Below, piece after piece: positions 43,490 through 51,718 of a DNA stretch of 64,000 nucleotides. Positions within the stretch are counted from its first letter, which is position 1, and each line of letters starts with the position of its first letter. Source of the DNA: Nocardia pseudobrasiliensis NBRC 108224 (GTDB lineage Bacteria; Actinomycetota; Actinomycetes; Mycobacteriales; Mycobacteriaceae); assembly GCF_001613105.1 (NCBI RefSeq), contig NZ_BDBS01000038.1, forward strand, positions 61,212 to 125,211, read 5' to 3'. The position numbers and the translations under genes were made by a program. The notes beneath the pieces were generated by a model that was not told the DNA's origin, ran no database searches, and was given only the letters and a program-made list of their open reading frames with translations.

Positions 43490-43799
43490 TGACGCCCACG
43501 CCGGCGAGGCAGATCAGCGCGCCGAGCACGTCGTAGCGGTCGGGCCGGAATCCGTCCACGGCCATGCCCCAGGCCAGGGATCCGGCGACGAAGATGCCCC
43601 CGTAGGCCGCGAGGATGCGACCGAAGTTGGGATCCGGCTGGAAGGTGGCGACGAACCCGTAGGCGCCCAGGGCGATGATGCCCGCGGCGATCCACACCAC
43701 CCCGCGGTGTTCGCGCCACCCCTGCCAGATCAGCCACGCACCGCCGATCTCGGCGAGCGCGGCCAATCCGAACAACAGCAACGAGCGAGCAATCAACAC
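43467..43799 (-). CDS. YnfA/UPF0060 family small membrane protein
   Basis: A 110-residue protein with four hydrophobic helices (LLLFGLAALAEIGGAWLIW, WIAAGIIALGAYGFVATF, YGGIFVAGSLAWG, VLGALICLAGVGVIMY). The motifs AEIGGAWLIWQGWREHR and RILAAYGGIF match UPF0060/YnfA, an SMR-like membrane family of uncertain function. The GTG at 43799 gives the canonical start. It follows the cluster operon on the same strand but is separated from it by a large nested hairpin. Confidence 0.88.
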   Translation of the reverse strand: MLIARSLLLFGLAALAEIGGAWLIWQGWREHRGVVWIAAGIIALGAYGFVATFQPDPNFGRILAAYGGIFVAGSLAWGMAVDGFRPDRYDVLGALICLAGVGVIMYAPRR

Positions 43800-43817
43800 C
43801 CGCAAACCGTACCCAAT

Positions 43818-43893
43818 CGCCGCACCCTTTCCCGCGCCTCGCACCCGTTGCGGGCAGCTGGAACGGGTGCGAAGGGGCAGAAAGGGTGCGGCG
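43818..43893 (-). terminator. Nested two-tier hairpin at the 3' end of the cluster operon
   Basis: A perfect outer 13-base stem (43818-43830 with 43881-43893) encloses a perfect inner 11-base stem (43839-43849 with 43862-43872). Both are built from the same unit, GCACCC followed by TTT or GTT. It lies 22 bases after the last gene of the operon and probably terminates it. Confidence 0.7.
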
Positions 43894-43915
43894 TTCGGAG
43901 ATCGCGGGGTGGGGG

Positions 43916-45097
43916 TCAGCTGGTGAGGCCGAGGGCTAGGCGGAAGCTGGGGGTGCCGCCGGTGAGGTGGGCGCCCGCTGATTGGAGGATGCGGTCCTGG
44001 GCTACGACGTGCTGGCACATCGTTGTGGTGTCGCGCAGCCAGCGGTCCAGGGGGGACGGTTTGTAGATCGAGGAGGTTTGGCGCAGATCGTAGAGCCGCA
44101 ACACTATCGAACGCGCCGTTCGGAAGGCGTGTACGCGCGAAAGGGGCAGCGCGGCACGTTCTTCCGGGGTCAGGTCGTCGAGAGTGCCGCCGGCGGACAG
44201 GACTTCCCACTCCCGGCGCATCGCGGTGTACACCCCGGACCGGGTGGCGTGGAAGTCGGCCTCGCATTCGGCGAGGGTGACCTGCAGCCGGTAATCGTCG
44301 GCGCGCGCGGCGGATTCGGTGCGCACGTAGTCCAGTGCGGCGCGGGCCACGCCCAGCGGCACACCCGGCATATTGCGCATATGCACCTCGGGCTGGGCCA
44401 GCGGTCCGGCCGCGACGTGCACCTCGGAGAACACCAGGCTGTGCTCGGCCGGGACGAATACGTCGGTGATGGTGTAGTCCGAGCTGCCGCTGCCCGCCAG
44501 GCCGGTGGTGTACCAGGTGTCGAGCACCTCGACCTGATCGCGCGGCACCATCATCAGCCGCGAGTCGTGGTTGCCGAACTCGTCCGGTTCGGGCTTGCCG
44601 TCGCGGAAGATGAACGCGCCCGAGACGACCCAGTCGGCGTGGTTGATACCGCTGCCGAACTGCCAGCGACCGGTCAGGCGATAGCCGCCGGGCACGATCT
44701 CGGCGTGGCCGACCGGGAACAGCAGTCCGGCCGTGGCCATGTCCAGGCTCGGAAACATCTCCCGCGCAACGGGTTCGGCGAGGAAGTTGGCGTACAGGCC
44801 GGTATCCGAACCGATCATGGCGCACCAGCCCACCGAGGCGTCGCCGTAGGCCAGCGCCTCGATCACCTCGGTCTGCTCGACCGAGTTGAGTTCCGGTCCG
44901 CCCCAGGACTTCGCGAAGCCCATACGGAACACACCGGCATCGCGCAGCAGTTCGACGATATCGTCGGGCATGCGGCGCAGCCGCTCGATCTCCTCCGCGC
45001 GCTCGCGCACGATCGGCGCGATCGCCTGGGCGCGGGCCAGAATCTCCGCGGCCGCGGGGCCGCGCTCGGTGAGACGGGGTTCGTCGACGATGGTCAC
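43916..45097 (-). CDS. Acyl-CoA dehydrogenase-fold flavin-dependent monooxygenase/oxidase
   Basis: A 393-residue protein with the acyl-CoA dehydrogenase fold (ERAEEIERLRRMPDDIVELL, GDASVGWCAMIGSD, GYRLTGRWQFGSGINHADWV, TGLAGSGSSDYTITDVFVP). This branch resembles HpaB/HsaA/KijD3-type enzymes that use reduced flavin from a partner reductase to oxygenate carbon or nitrogen. The partner lies directly upstream: the genes overlap by 4 bases (GTGA) and AGGAGG precedes the GTG at 45097. In this cluster it may oxidise a hydrazine nitrogen, by inference. It is the last gene of the operon that begins at 53019. Simple dehydrogenation is the alternative. Confidence 0.85.
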   Translation of the reverse strand: MTIVDEPRLTERGPAAAEILARAQAIAPIVRERAEEIERLRRMPDDIVELLRDAGVFRMGFAKSWGGPELNSVEQTEVIEALAYGDASVGWCAMIGSDTGLYANFLAEPVAREMFPSLDMATAGLLFPVGHAEIVPGGYRLTGRWQFGSGINHADWVVSGAFIFRDGKPEPDEFGNHDSRLMMVPRDQVEVLDTWYTTGLAGSGSSDYTITDVFVPAEHSLVFSEVHVAAGPLAQPEVHMRNMPGVPLGVARAALDYVRTESAARADDYRLQVTLAECEADFHATRSGVYTAMRREWEVLSAGGTLDDLTPEERAALPLSRVHAFRTARSIVLRLYDLRQTSSIYKPSPLDRWLRDTTTMCQHVVAQDRILQSAGAHLTGGTPSFRLALGLTS

Positions 45098-45717
45098 GGG
45101 GTGCCTCCTGGGCGGGGGGAGTGGTCGAAAACGTGAAAACGGCCGTTGGCGAACAGCAGTCGCGCGCCCGGCTCGTCGGTGCCGGCCGCGACCACCGCCC
45201 CGATGAACAGGGTGTGGTCGCCGACCTCGTAGGTGCGATCGAGTACGCATTCCAGCCAGCCCGGCGCGTCGAGCAGCAGCGCGCCGGTGCGGACGCCGGG
45301 CCGGGTGGGCAGGGCGGCCAGGGCCGCGGTGCGGGTCTCGCGATCGCGCGCGAACGAGCCCGCGACCGTGGCGGATTCGCCGTGCAGAATGCAGACGTTC
45401 CATTCCCTGGTGGCCAGCAGATCCGCGCCGAATCGTGAGTCGCGCCGCAGCGAGATCGCCACCAGCGGCGGTTCCAGCGACAGCGAGACCAGCGAATTGA
45501 CCGTCACGGCGTCGTGCGCGCCGTCGCGATGGGTGGTGACCACGGCCACCCCCGTCACGAAGTTGCGCATGGCGCCGCGCAGGTCGATCTCCGCCCGAGC
45601 ACCGGCCGGTCGCAGCACCGGTGCAGCGGAACTCGGTTCGGCCCAGTCCAATTCGGACTCCGACCAGGCCACCGCGGGCTCCACGAACTGCTCGCCCGCG
45701 CGCTGCGACAGGGTCAT
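45094..45717 (-). CDS. Flavin reductase (FMN/FAD, NAD(P)H), partner of a two-component monooxygenase
   Basis: A 207-residue flavin reductase-like domain. Core motifs are LRGAMRNFVTGVAVVTTHRDG, AVTVNSLVSLSLEPPLVAISL, and a C-terminal GDHTLFIGAVV. An N-terminal extension of about 45 residues is unusual but short. Enzymes of this family reduce free flavin with NAD(P)H and pass it to an oxygenase. The start overlaps the BBE-like gene stop by one base, and the stop overlaps the acyl-CoA-dehydrogenase-fold gene start, so the three are tightly coupled. Confidence 0.9.
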   Translation of the reverse strand: MTLSQRAGEQFVEPAVAWSESELDWAEPSSAAPVLRPAGARAEIDLRGAMRNFVTGVAVVTTHRDGAHDAVTVNSLVSLSLEPPLVAISLRRDSRFGADLLATREWNVCILHGESATVAGSFARDRETRTAALAALPTRPGVRTGALLLDAPGWLECVLDRTYEVGDHTLFIGAVVAAGTDEPGARLLFANGRFHVFDHSPRPGGTP

Positions 45718-47069
45718 CACGATCCCACCGCCTGGCAGAAGTCGAAGACGCCGTCGGGGTCGTAGCGGTGTTTGATATCGGACAGGCGCAGGTAGTTCGG
45801 CCCGTAATAGGCCGAGCGCCAACCGGTCAGCGACGGATCGGTGAAATTGACATACGCCGCGTCGGCGGCGTGCGCGCCCATCTCACCGTGCAGCCCGTCG
45901 AGCCATTCCAGATTGGTCCACACCGTCCGGGACGGATCGGTCATGCTCCACGAGGTGTCCATGGAGATCAGGAACAGCACATCGCGATGCGGAAACGCGG
46001 TGTCCGACACCGGGACCCGATTGATCGCGCCGCCCCAGGTGAACAGCGCCACCCCCGCGCCGTCCGGATTGGCGCTGCCGGGCCAGCGATCGAGCGCCGC
46101 GATGATCGTCTCGATCCCGGCCTCGGTCAACGGTTTCGGCGTGGTGCGGGTGCGCACGGCGAACGGATCCCCGGAGGTCTCGTGATGCAGGAACTCCTTG
46201 GCATCCCAGTACGACATGTCGGAGATATCGCAGTGCCGCGGCGCGGCGGTGGCGATGGCGGGCGCCAGCAGATCGCGCAATTCGCTTGCGGGACCGAGAT
46301 GCTGGCCGATCACCGACACCGTGCCGAGACTGTCGCCGGCGCGGCTGACGCCGATCCGGGCGGAGAACTCATCGGGTGCCGCCGCCATGACCTCCTGCAT
46401 GATCGCGAGCACCTCGCGGGCGTGCGGCCAATCCCACAGCAGCAGGCAGGTGGAACTGGGCACCGGCTCGCAGGCCTGGAAGGTGAACGAGGTGTTCACC
46501 CCGAAATTGCCGCCACCGCCGCCGCGACACGCCCAGAACAGGTCGGCGTTCTCGGTGGCGTTACAGCGGACCAGGGTGCCGTCGGCGAGCACGATCTCGG
46601 TTTCCACCAGCGTGTCGGCGGTCAGCCCGAAGGCCCGCGAGACCACCGATACGCCGCCGCCGAGGGTGAGGCCGCCGATGCCGACCTCATTCGAATTCCC
46701 CAGCGGGATGGCGAGATCGTACTGCTCGAGGACCTCGTAGATCGCGCCGCCGCGGGTGCCGCCGCCGACGGTGATCCGCCCGGCGTCGGCGTCGACGGAG
46801 ATCGTGTCGAGCGCCCGCAGATCCAGCACCAGCCCGGTGCCGGTGGAGAATCCGGCGTAGCTGTGCCCGCCGCCGCGCACGACCAGCGACTCCCCGGACT
46901 CGCGCGCCCAGCGCACCGCCGTGCGCACATCGGCGACATCGCGCACCGACAGCGCCGCGCTGGGCCGCACATCGGCGTAGCGCTTGTTGAACGGGGCGGT
47001 GGCCGCCTCGAATCCGGGATCACCCGGATACCGCAGGCGGCCGCCCACGAGCTCCTGTAGCCCGTTCAT
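45717..47069 (-). CDS. BBE-like FAD-linked oxidase
   Basis: A 450-residue berberine-bridge-enzyme-like oxidase. The FAD-binding half has VVRGGGHSYAGFSTGTG, with the His that usually forms the covalent flavin bond, and NEVGIGGLTLGGGVSVVSRA. The position of the second covalent link (Cys in many BBE enzymes) is not Cys here, so a single link is expected. The C-terminal BBE segment is YYGPNYLRLSDIKHRYDPDG. Relatives oxidise alcohols or amines and close or aromatise rings. The ATG at 47069 follows GAGGCGGAG. A role in dehydrogenating a hydrazine-containing intermediate is inferred. Confidence 0.87.
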   Translation of the reverse strand: MNGLQELVGGRLRYPGDPGFEAATAPFNKRYADVRPSAALSVRDVADVRTAVRWARESGESLVVRGGGHSYAGFSTGTGLVLDLRALDTISVDADAGRITVGGGTRGGAIYEVLEQYDLAIPLGNSNEVGIGGLTLGGGVSVVSRAFGLTADTLVETEIVLADGTLVRCNATENADLFWACRGGGGGNFGVNTSFTFQACEPVPSSTCLLLWDWPHAREVLAIMQEVMAAAPDEFSARIGVSRAGDSLGTVSVIGQHLGPASELRDLLAPAIATAAPRHCDISDMSYWDAKEFLHHETSGDPFAVRTRTTPKPLTEAGIETIIAALDRWPGSANPDGAGVALFTWGGAINRVPVSDTAFPHRDVLFLISMDTSWSMTDPSRTVWTNLEWLDGLHGEMGAHAADAAYVNFTDPSLTGWRSAYYGPNYLRLSDIKHRYDPDGVFDFCQAVGS

Positions 47070-47136
47070 GACTCCGCCTCGCTGGCGCTCGGCTCCGTCA
47101 TGACCGGGCACCCGGCTGTGCCTATTGTTCGCTCGC

Positions 47137-47460
47137 TCACCTGACCTCCTCCAAATAGGAGATCCCGGCAGAACCATTGGGCCCGTAGCGTTCCCACTCC
47201 TCGCGCAGCCGCAGCACGCCCTCGGGGCTGTGTTCGGGTGTGGTGCGGGTGAATCCGGTGATGATCTCGCCGTCGACGAGCACCATGGTGTAGACCAGTC
47301 GCAGCACCCCGGCGGCGTCGACCGTGCCGTTCACCGCGCCGCGGCGGACCTTGCCGCCGGAGAAGTGCGCCCACACCAGATCCCCGCTCTGGTGGTAGCG
47401 GGCGACCACGCCGTCATCGGCCTCGGGGTTGCGGAAGCGGCGGCCCTCGTAATTGATCAT
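47137..47460 (-). CDS. Small protein of the 'n-acetylglutamate synthase'-labelled family, function unknown
   Basis: A 107-residue soluble protein opening MINYEGRRFRNPEADDG and carrying ARYHQSGDLVWAHFSGG, GAVNGTVDAAG and TTPEHSPEGVLRLREEW. Databases often call such single-domain proteins n-acetylglutamate synthase, but I see no acetyltransferase motif and would not accept that name. Its ATG overlaps the stop of the ATP-grasp gene by 4 bases, so it is translationally coupled to it and may assist that enzyme. Confidence 0.7.
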   Translation of the reverse strand: MINYEGRRFRNPEADDGVVARYHQSGDLVWAHFSGGKVRRGAVNGTVDAAGVLRLVYTMVLVDGEIITGFTRTTPEHSPEGVLRLREEWERYGPNGSAGISYLEEVR

Positions 47461-48752
47461 TCGTCTGCGTCCAGGAGTCCGTGGGGCAGGGTGAAGGTCT
47501 CACCCTCGGGCAGCGGGTCGAGCGGCTCACCGTCGAGGACGACGAGATCGGCCGCGGCGTCGAGCAATTCGTCACAGCGGCGCGGATCCGACGCCTCGCA
47601 CACCACGAACGAATGCCGCGCGATGTAGCCGCCGGGCGGCAGCCGCAACTTGTCGCCGGGTTCGACCATGGCCGCCGCGGTCACCAGACCGGGCGCGTGC
47701 TGGGGAACGGTCACCGAACGCACCTTGCGGTCGCGATCCGGATAACCGAAGCGGATGCCCGCCACCGCGCTGCGGGTCGGGGTCAGGGTGGGGCGACGGC
47801 CGCTGGCGATGTCGACCAGCACCTCGCCCGGGTCGATGCCGGTCGCGGTCTTGCCCAGGAAGGGAATCAGATCGCCGCCGAGGCGCCCGTTGATCTCGAT
47901 GATCAACGGGCCGCGCTCGGTGAGGCGCACCTCGCTGTGGGTGATGCCGTTGTCCACCCCCAATTCCCGATGAGCCCGGGCGAGAGTCCCGATCAGCGCC
48001 TCGTCGCGCAGCAACGGGTCGTCAGCGTCGACGATATGCCCGACCTCTTCGAAATACGGTTCCAGTCCGGTGCGTTTGCGGGCCAGGAACATCGGCGTGT
48101 ACTCGCCCTTGTAGACGGCCGCGTCGATGCTGATCTCGGGTCCGATCGCGAACTCCTCGACCAGGGCCGTGCCTTTGAACGGCTCGTCGCCGATGGTGCT
48201 GGCCCCGGCCGCGATGCCGAAGGCGGCGTCGAGCTCGCCCTCGTTCGCGGCCAGCACCACACCCATGCTCGCGCCCAGCGCCTGCGGCTTGACCACCACC
48301 GGGTAGCCGATCCGCGCCGCGGCCGCGCGGGCCTGCTCGACATTGTGGGTCAGCTCGAATTTCGGCTGCAGCATGCCGGCCGCGGTGAGCACCGAGCGGG
48401 TGTGGTTCTTGTCCCGGCAGCCCCGTACGCCCTGCGAGCTCAGCCCGGGCACGCCCAACTCCTCGGCCAGATCGGCCGCGGGCTGAACCAGCGGCTCGTC
48501 CCAGCACATGAGTCCGACGATGCGTCGGCGCTTGGCGATCTCGCGACCGCGCTCGGCCAGGATCTCGTGGTCGAACAGGTTGGCGACGGCGAACTCGTCG
48601 AAGTACTCACGCTGCCAGGTGGGCTCGATATTGTTCAGCAGCACCAGATCCAGGCCGTGCGCGCGGGCCCGGGCGTGCAGCGAGCGGACGAGATACTCGC
48701 GGTACAGCTGCAATCCGCTGCCGATGGCCAGCAGGGCGTCGTTGGTGGTCAT
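47457..48752 (-). CDS. ATP-grasp carboxylate-amine ligase
   Basis: A 431-residue ATP-grasp enzyme that would activate a carboxylate as acyl phosphate for attack by an amine or hydrazine. The N-terminal domain ends at DKNHTRSVLTAAGM. ATP-binding residues lie in YPVVVKPQALGASMGVV and ALVEEFAIGPEISID. The metal-binding block is LIIEINGRLGGDLIPFLG. The C-terminal domain has RHSFVVCEASDPRRC. The ATG at 48752 has AGGAGAAGGAAG just upstream. It is the only amide-bond-forming gene in the cluster, so it probably joins the hydrazine product to an amino acid. Its substrates cannot be read. Confidence 0.88.
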   Translation of the reverse strand: MTTNDALLAIGSGLQLYREYLVRSLHARARAHGLDLVLLNNIEPTWQREYFDEFAVANLFDHEILAERGREIAKRRRIVGLMCWDEPLVQPAADLAEELGVPGLSSQGVRGCRDKNHTRSVLTAAGMLQPKFELTHNVEQARAAAARIGYPVVVKPQALGASMGVVLAANEGELDAAFGIAAGASTIGDEPFKGTALVEEFAIGPEISIDAAVYKGEYTPMFLARKRTGLEPYFEEVGHIVDADDPLLRDEALIGTLARAHRELGVDNGITHSEVRLTERGPLIIEINGRLGGDLIPFLGKTATGIDPGEVLVDIASGRRPTLTPTRSAVAGIRFGYPDRDRKVRSVTVPQHAPGLVTAAAMVEPGDKLRLPPGGYIARHSFVVCEASDPRRCDELLDAAADLVVLDGEPLDPLPEGETFTLPHGLLDADE

Positions 48753-48781
48753 GATCTTCCTTCTCCTGTACGGCGTTTCGG

Positions 48782-49819
48782 CTAGGCGGCCACGGCGGTG
48801 GCCGCGAGTTCGGCGATGCGGTCGGCGACCAGGGGCGCGGTGCGGAAGCCGTCGCCGCCGACGGCCGCCCGCGCCCAGACCGCGGGACCGACCTGTTCCA
48901 GGTCCGCGCCGCCGGTGCGTGCGTCGACGGTGTAGTGGCAATGTCGCACGGCGACAACGGGATAGCGGTGCGGTGCGGTGAGCAGACGTTCCCGGCAGCG
49001 ATCCGCGGCGGCCCGGTCGAGTTCGTCGTCCTCGGCCAGATGTCTCACCGTGCGGCACATACCGGTGGCGCTGAGCTTGAGCAGGGTCCCGTCACCGGGC
49101 GGCAGCAGCCAGCCGGTGCCGTCGTCGCCGACCCCGCCCGCGGTGGGCGCCTGCTCCCACCAGTTCGCCCATTCCTGCGGCGGCCGCGCGTAGACGATGG
49201 TCTGGCGGTGGATCTCGGTCGCGGTGGGTACCAGATCCCGGGTCCAGGCGCCCGCCGCGACGAGTACGAAATCGCCCGCGACCCAGGACTTGTCGGCCAG
49301 GCGCAGCCGCGCGCCGTCGGTGTCGACCTCCACGACCTCGGTCCACGGTCGCAGCGTGACCGCCGGATGGCGGCGCAGCCAGCGGACCGCGGCGTGCAGC
49401 ACCCGTTCGGCCAGCAGCACGCCCGCGTCGAGTTCGTGCACGCCCACATATCCGTCCGGAAAGACGATGTGCGGCAACCGGTTCGGATCAAGGATCGCGA
49501 TCCGCATCCCGGACCGCGCGGCGGCCGCCGCGGCGGTGTCGACGCGGTCGGCGGACCAGCCGCTGACCACACCCACCCGCCGGTAGAACCGGCCGCCGAG
49601 CAATTGCTGCAGCTGCATCCATCGCTGATGCAGATCCGTTGCGGCGCCGCTGTTCTCGGTCGTCAGCGCGCGCAGCGCCCGATGCTGGTCGAATGAGCTC
49701 GACCCGTGATTGGGCACGGGACCGCGATCGATCACGGTGACCCGATGCCCGGCGCGCACACACCGGATGGCGGTGACCAGTCCGGTGATGCCGGCGCCGG
49801 CGATGACGACCGAGCCCAT
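48782..49819 (-). CDS. DAO-family FAD oxidoreductase, candidate hydrazine-releasing oxidase
   Basis: A 345-residue D-amino-acid-oxidase/glycine-oxidase-fold protein. The N-terminal FAD motif is VVIAGAGITGLVTAI, followed by VIDRGPVPNHGSSSFDQHR. The second FAD contact is VLVAAGAWTRDLVP. The gene starts one base after the MetRS-like gene stops. In s56-p1 and triacsin clusters a homologous FAD enzyme follows the hydrazine synthetase and oxidatively cleaves the lysine-glycine hydrazine, releasing hydrazinoacetic acid. Position and fold agree with that role here. Simple amine oxidation is the alternative. Confidence 0.85.
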   Translation of the reverse strand: MGSVVIAGAGITGLVTAIRCVRAGHRVTVIDRGPVPNHGSSSFDQHRALRALTTENSGAATDLHQRWMQLQQLLGGRFYRRVGVVSGWSADRVDTAAAAAARSGMRIAILDPNRLPHIVFPDGYVGVHELDAGVLLAERVLHAAVRWLRRHPAVTLRPWTEVVEVDTDGARLRLADKSWVAGDFVLVAAGAWTRDLVPTATEIHRQTIVYARPPQEWANWWEQAPTAGGVGDDGTGWLLPPGDGTLLKLSATGMCRTVRHLAEDDELDRAAADRCRERLLTAPHRYPVVAVRHCHYTVDARTGGADLEQVGPAVWARAAVGGDGFRTAPLVADRIAELAATAVAA

Positions 49820-49820
49820 C

Positions 49821-51344
49821 TCAACCCTCCGTGGTGATCAGACGGGGCAGCGAGATCGGCGTCACGGTGTCGCGCACCGCGATGCCGACCAGTGAGCGCT
49901 CCGGTAGCGCCGCACCCAGATCGATGAGAATCGGTGCGGCGCAGCGCAACAGCACTTCCGCCTCGTGACACAGATCCCCGTCGGTGAGTTCGGCGCGGTC
50001 GAGCCGCTCCAACTGCTGGGTGAGGATGGCCGCGGCCCGGCTCAGGCTGAACCGGGGCAGCTCGTAGGCCGAGCGGAACCGGTCCAGAATGCGCACCGCC
50101 GAGGTGCGCGAGCGCCCGGTCACCGGCAGCGGCCCGCCGCCGACATATGGTTCCACCCGCTCGGCGATCCGATTCCACGGTTCCACCAACCGGATTCGGG
50201 TCAGCCGGTCCAACTCCTCGCGATTGAAGCTGGTGCGCTGGAACTCCGGGCTGTCACAGGCCAGGTGGAAGCGGATCAGATCGCGCGGCACCTGCTCGGC
50301 CAGATCGCGGCCCCACACCAGATGTCCACGGCTGGTGGAGAACTTCTCCCGGTTCAGCTCGTAGAACTCGTTGGTGAGGAAGCGGGTCGGCAGCGGATAG
50401 TCCGTGCCGAAGGCCAGCAGCATCGCCAGACCGGAGATCGCGAACGGGTGAACGTTGTCCACGCCGAGGAAGTACACGATCTCGGTGCCCGCCTCGCGCC
50501 GCCACAGTTCGTCCTCGGCGCTCGGCGCGAGTCCGGCCTGTTCGGCGGCCAGCATGGAGCAGTACATGGTCCAGGCCACCGGTTCGGCGTTCGGATTGAT
50601 CACCTGGCCGGGCAGTCCGGGCGCGGGGATACCCCACGACAGCGGATAGGTGACCGGGAACTCCGGCAGCGGCTTGGCCAGGATCTCGTCGATGACCTGG
50701 GCCGCGCGCGGCCGCAGCGAACCGGAGATGCGGTCGAAATGCGCCCGCAGCCGACCCCGGTACTCCTCGGCGGGCAGTACCAGCACCTCGGCGGTGCGGA
50801 ATTCGATGGGCTCGTCGGGATCCCGGGTGGAGAACGGATCCAGCAGATCGGCGGCCGCGACCGGATGCCCGCAGGTCTCGCACAGTCCACCGCAGCTGTC
50901 GGCCAGGCAGATCGGGCACACCCCCGCGACGTGTCCGTCGACGAGGTACTCCCCGGTGCGCACCGCGTACGGGAACTTCATGTCCCGCAACTTCAATCGG
51001 CCCGAATCGCGCAGCTGCGTCACCACGCGCCCCACGAACGAGGTGAACCGTTCCTCCCAGCCGGTGAACCCGTCCACACCGATGCCCAGCGCACCGAGGG
51101 TGGCCTCGACCTCCTTGGCCGAGCGGCGCACCAGCGCCTCGGGCGTCGTGCCCAGGCGTCGCGCGGTGGTGACCACGAAGGTCGAGGTGTCCTGGACGCC
51201 GGTGCCGAACACCACGGTGCGGCCGGTGGCGCGGGCGTAGCGGGCGTAGACGTCCGCGGCCAGGAACGGACCCGCGATATGCCCCAGGTGCAGATCGCCG
51301 TTGGCGGTCGGCGCGGGGGAGATGATGATGGTGGGACCGGTCAT
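49821..51344 (-). CDS. Stand-alone MetRS-like protein, candidate amino-acid-loading half of a hydrazine synthetase
   Basis: A 507-residue class I synthetase-like protein. HIGH is HLGH (19-22), KMSKS is KFSTS (334-338), and a zinc knuckle uses C143, C146, C155 and C158. By eye against E. coli MetRS, methionine-pocket residues are changed (Leu13 to Ala11, Tyr15 to Thr13, Asp52 to Gln51, His301 to Phe301), while the pocket Trp is kept (W258). It therefore should not activate methionine. In hydrazine synthetases a MetRS-like domain esterifies glycine onto the N-hydroxyl of an N-hydroxy amino acid. The ATG overlaps the cupin stop by 4 bases (ATGA). In known examples the two are one fused protein. 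Confidence 0.88.
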   Translation of the reverse strand: MTGPTIIISPAPTANGDLHLGHIAGPFLAADVYARYARATGRTVVFGTGVQDTSTFVVTTARRLGTTPEALVRRSAKEVEATLGALGIGVDGFTGWEERFTSFVGRVVTQLRDSGRLKLRDMKFPYAVRTGEYLVDGHVAGVCPICLADSCGGLCETCGHPVAAADLLDPFSTRDPDEPIEFRTAEVLVLPAEEYRGRLRAHFDRISGSLRPRAAQVIDEILAKPLPEFPVTYPLSWGIPAPGLPGQVINPNAEPVAWTMYCSMLAAEQAGLAPSAEDELWRREAGTEIVYFLGVDNVHPFAISGLAMLLAFGTDYPLPTRFLTNEFYELNREKFSTSRGHLVWGRDLAEQVPRDLIRFHLACDSPEFQRTSFNREELDRLTRIRLVEPWNRIAERVEPYVGGGPLPVTGRSRTSAVRILDRFRSAYELPRFSLSRAAAILTQQLERLDRAELTDGDLCHEAEVLLRCAAPILIDLGAALPERSLVGIAVRDTVTPISLPRLITTEG

Positions 51345-51718
51345 GACTGCTCCTGCTCGTGGCGAGCGAGGAACCGATCGGACATGTCGGTGTCCCACCA
51401 GATGGCGTACCACTCGAAGTCCTCGTCGCCCACGTTGTGCACGTAGTGGTAGGTGCCGGGCTGATGGTGGGCCAGATCGCCCGCGACGAAATCGCGCCGC
51501 ACGCCGTCCTCCTCGAGGACGGCCCGGCCCTTCATCGCGATGAACAGCTCGTACTCGTGATGGGAATGCGGATCGGAGGCCTGGCCGGGGCTCAGAACGC
51601 ACCACGCGCCCTCGAAGGGAGCGTTGAGCAGTTCCCACGGCAGCAGCCGCTGCGAGGCCACGCCGTAGGCGACCTCCAGATTCTCGCGGTCGAGACCGCG
51701 GATCTCGAACTCTCTCAT
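51341..51718 (-). CDS. Stand-alone cupin, candidate N-N bond-forming half of a hydrazine synthetase
   Basis: A 125-residue single cupin. Motif 1 matches G(x5)HxH(x3)E(x6)G exactly, from G45 to G64, with metal ligands H51, H53 and E57. Motif 2 supplies H91 and N95 (GTYHYVHN). The 3-His/1-Glu metal site is therefore intact. In hydrazine synthetases such as the PyrN/Spb40 group, a zinc cupin domain catalyses the rearrangement that forms the N-N bond. The gene overlaps both neighbours by 4 bases (ATGA at each end), so N-hydroxylase, cupin and MetRS-like protein are translated together. Chain release or isomerisation would be alternatives without this context. Confidence 0.87.
   Translation of the reverse strand: MREFEIRGLDRENLEVAYGVASQRLLPWELLNAPFEGAWCVLSPGQASDPHSHHEYELFIAMKGRAVLEEDGVRRDFVAGDLAHHQPGTYHYVHNVGDEDFEWYAIWWDTDMSDRFLARHEQEQS

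Noticed and set aside
47137..47460. N-acetylglutamate synthase activity for the small protein
   Set aside because: No GNAT acetyl-CoA-binding motif or other synthase feature is visible. The name appears to be a propagated database label.
49821..51344. MetRS-like gene as a housekeeping or drug-resistant methionyl-tRNA synthetase
   Set aside because: Methionine-pocket residues are replaced, KMSKS is KFSTS, and the gene is coupled to cupin and N-hydroxylase genes, which fits hydrazine formation better.
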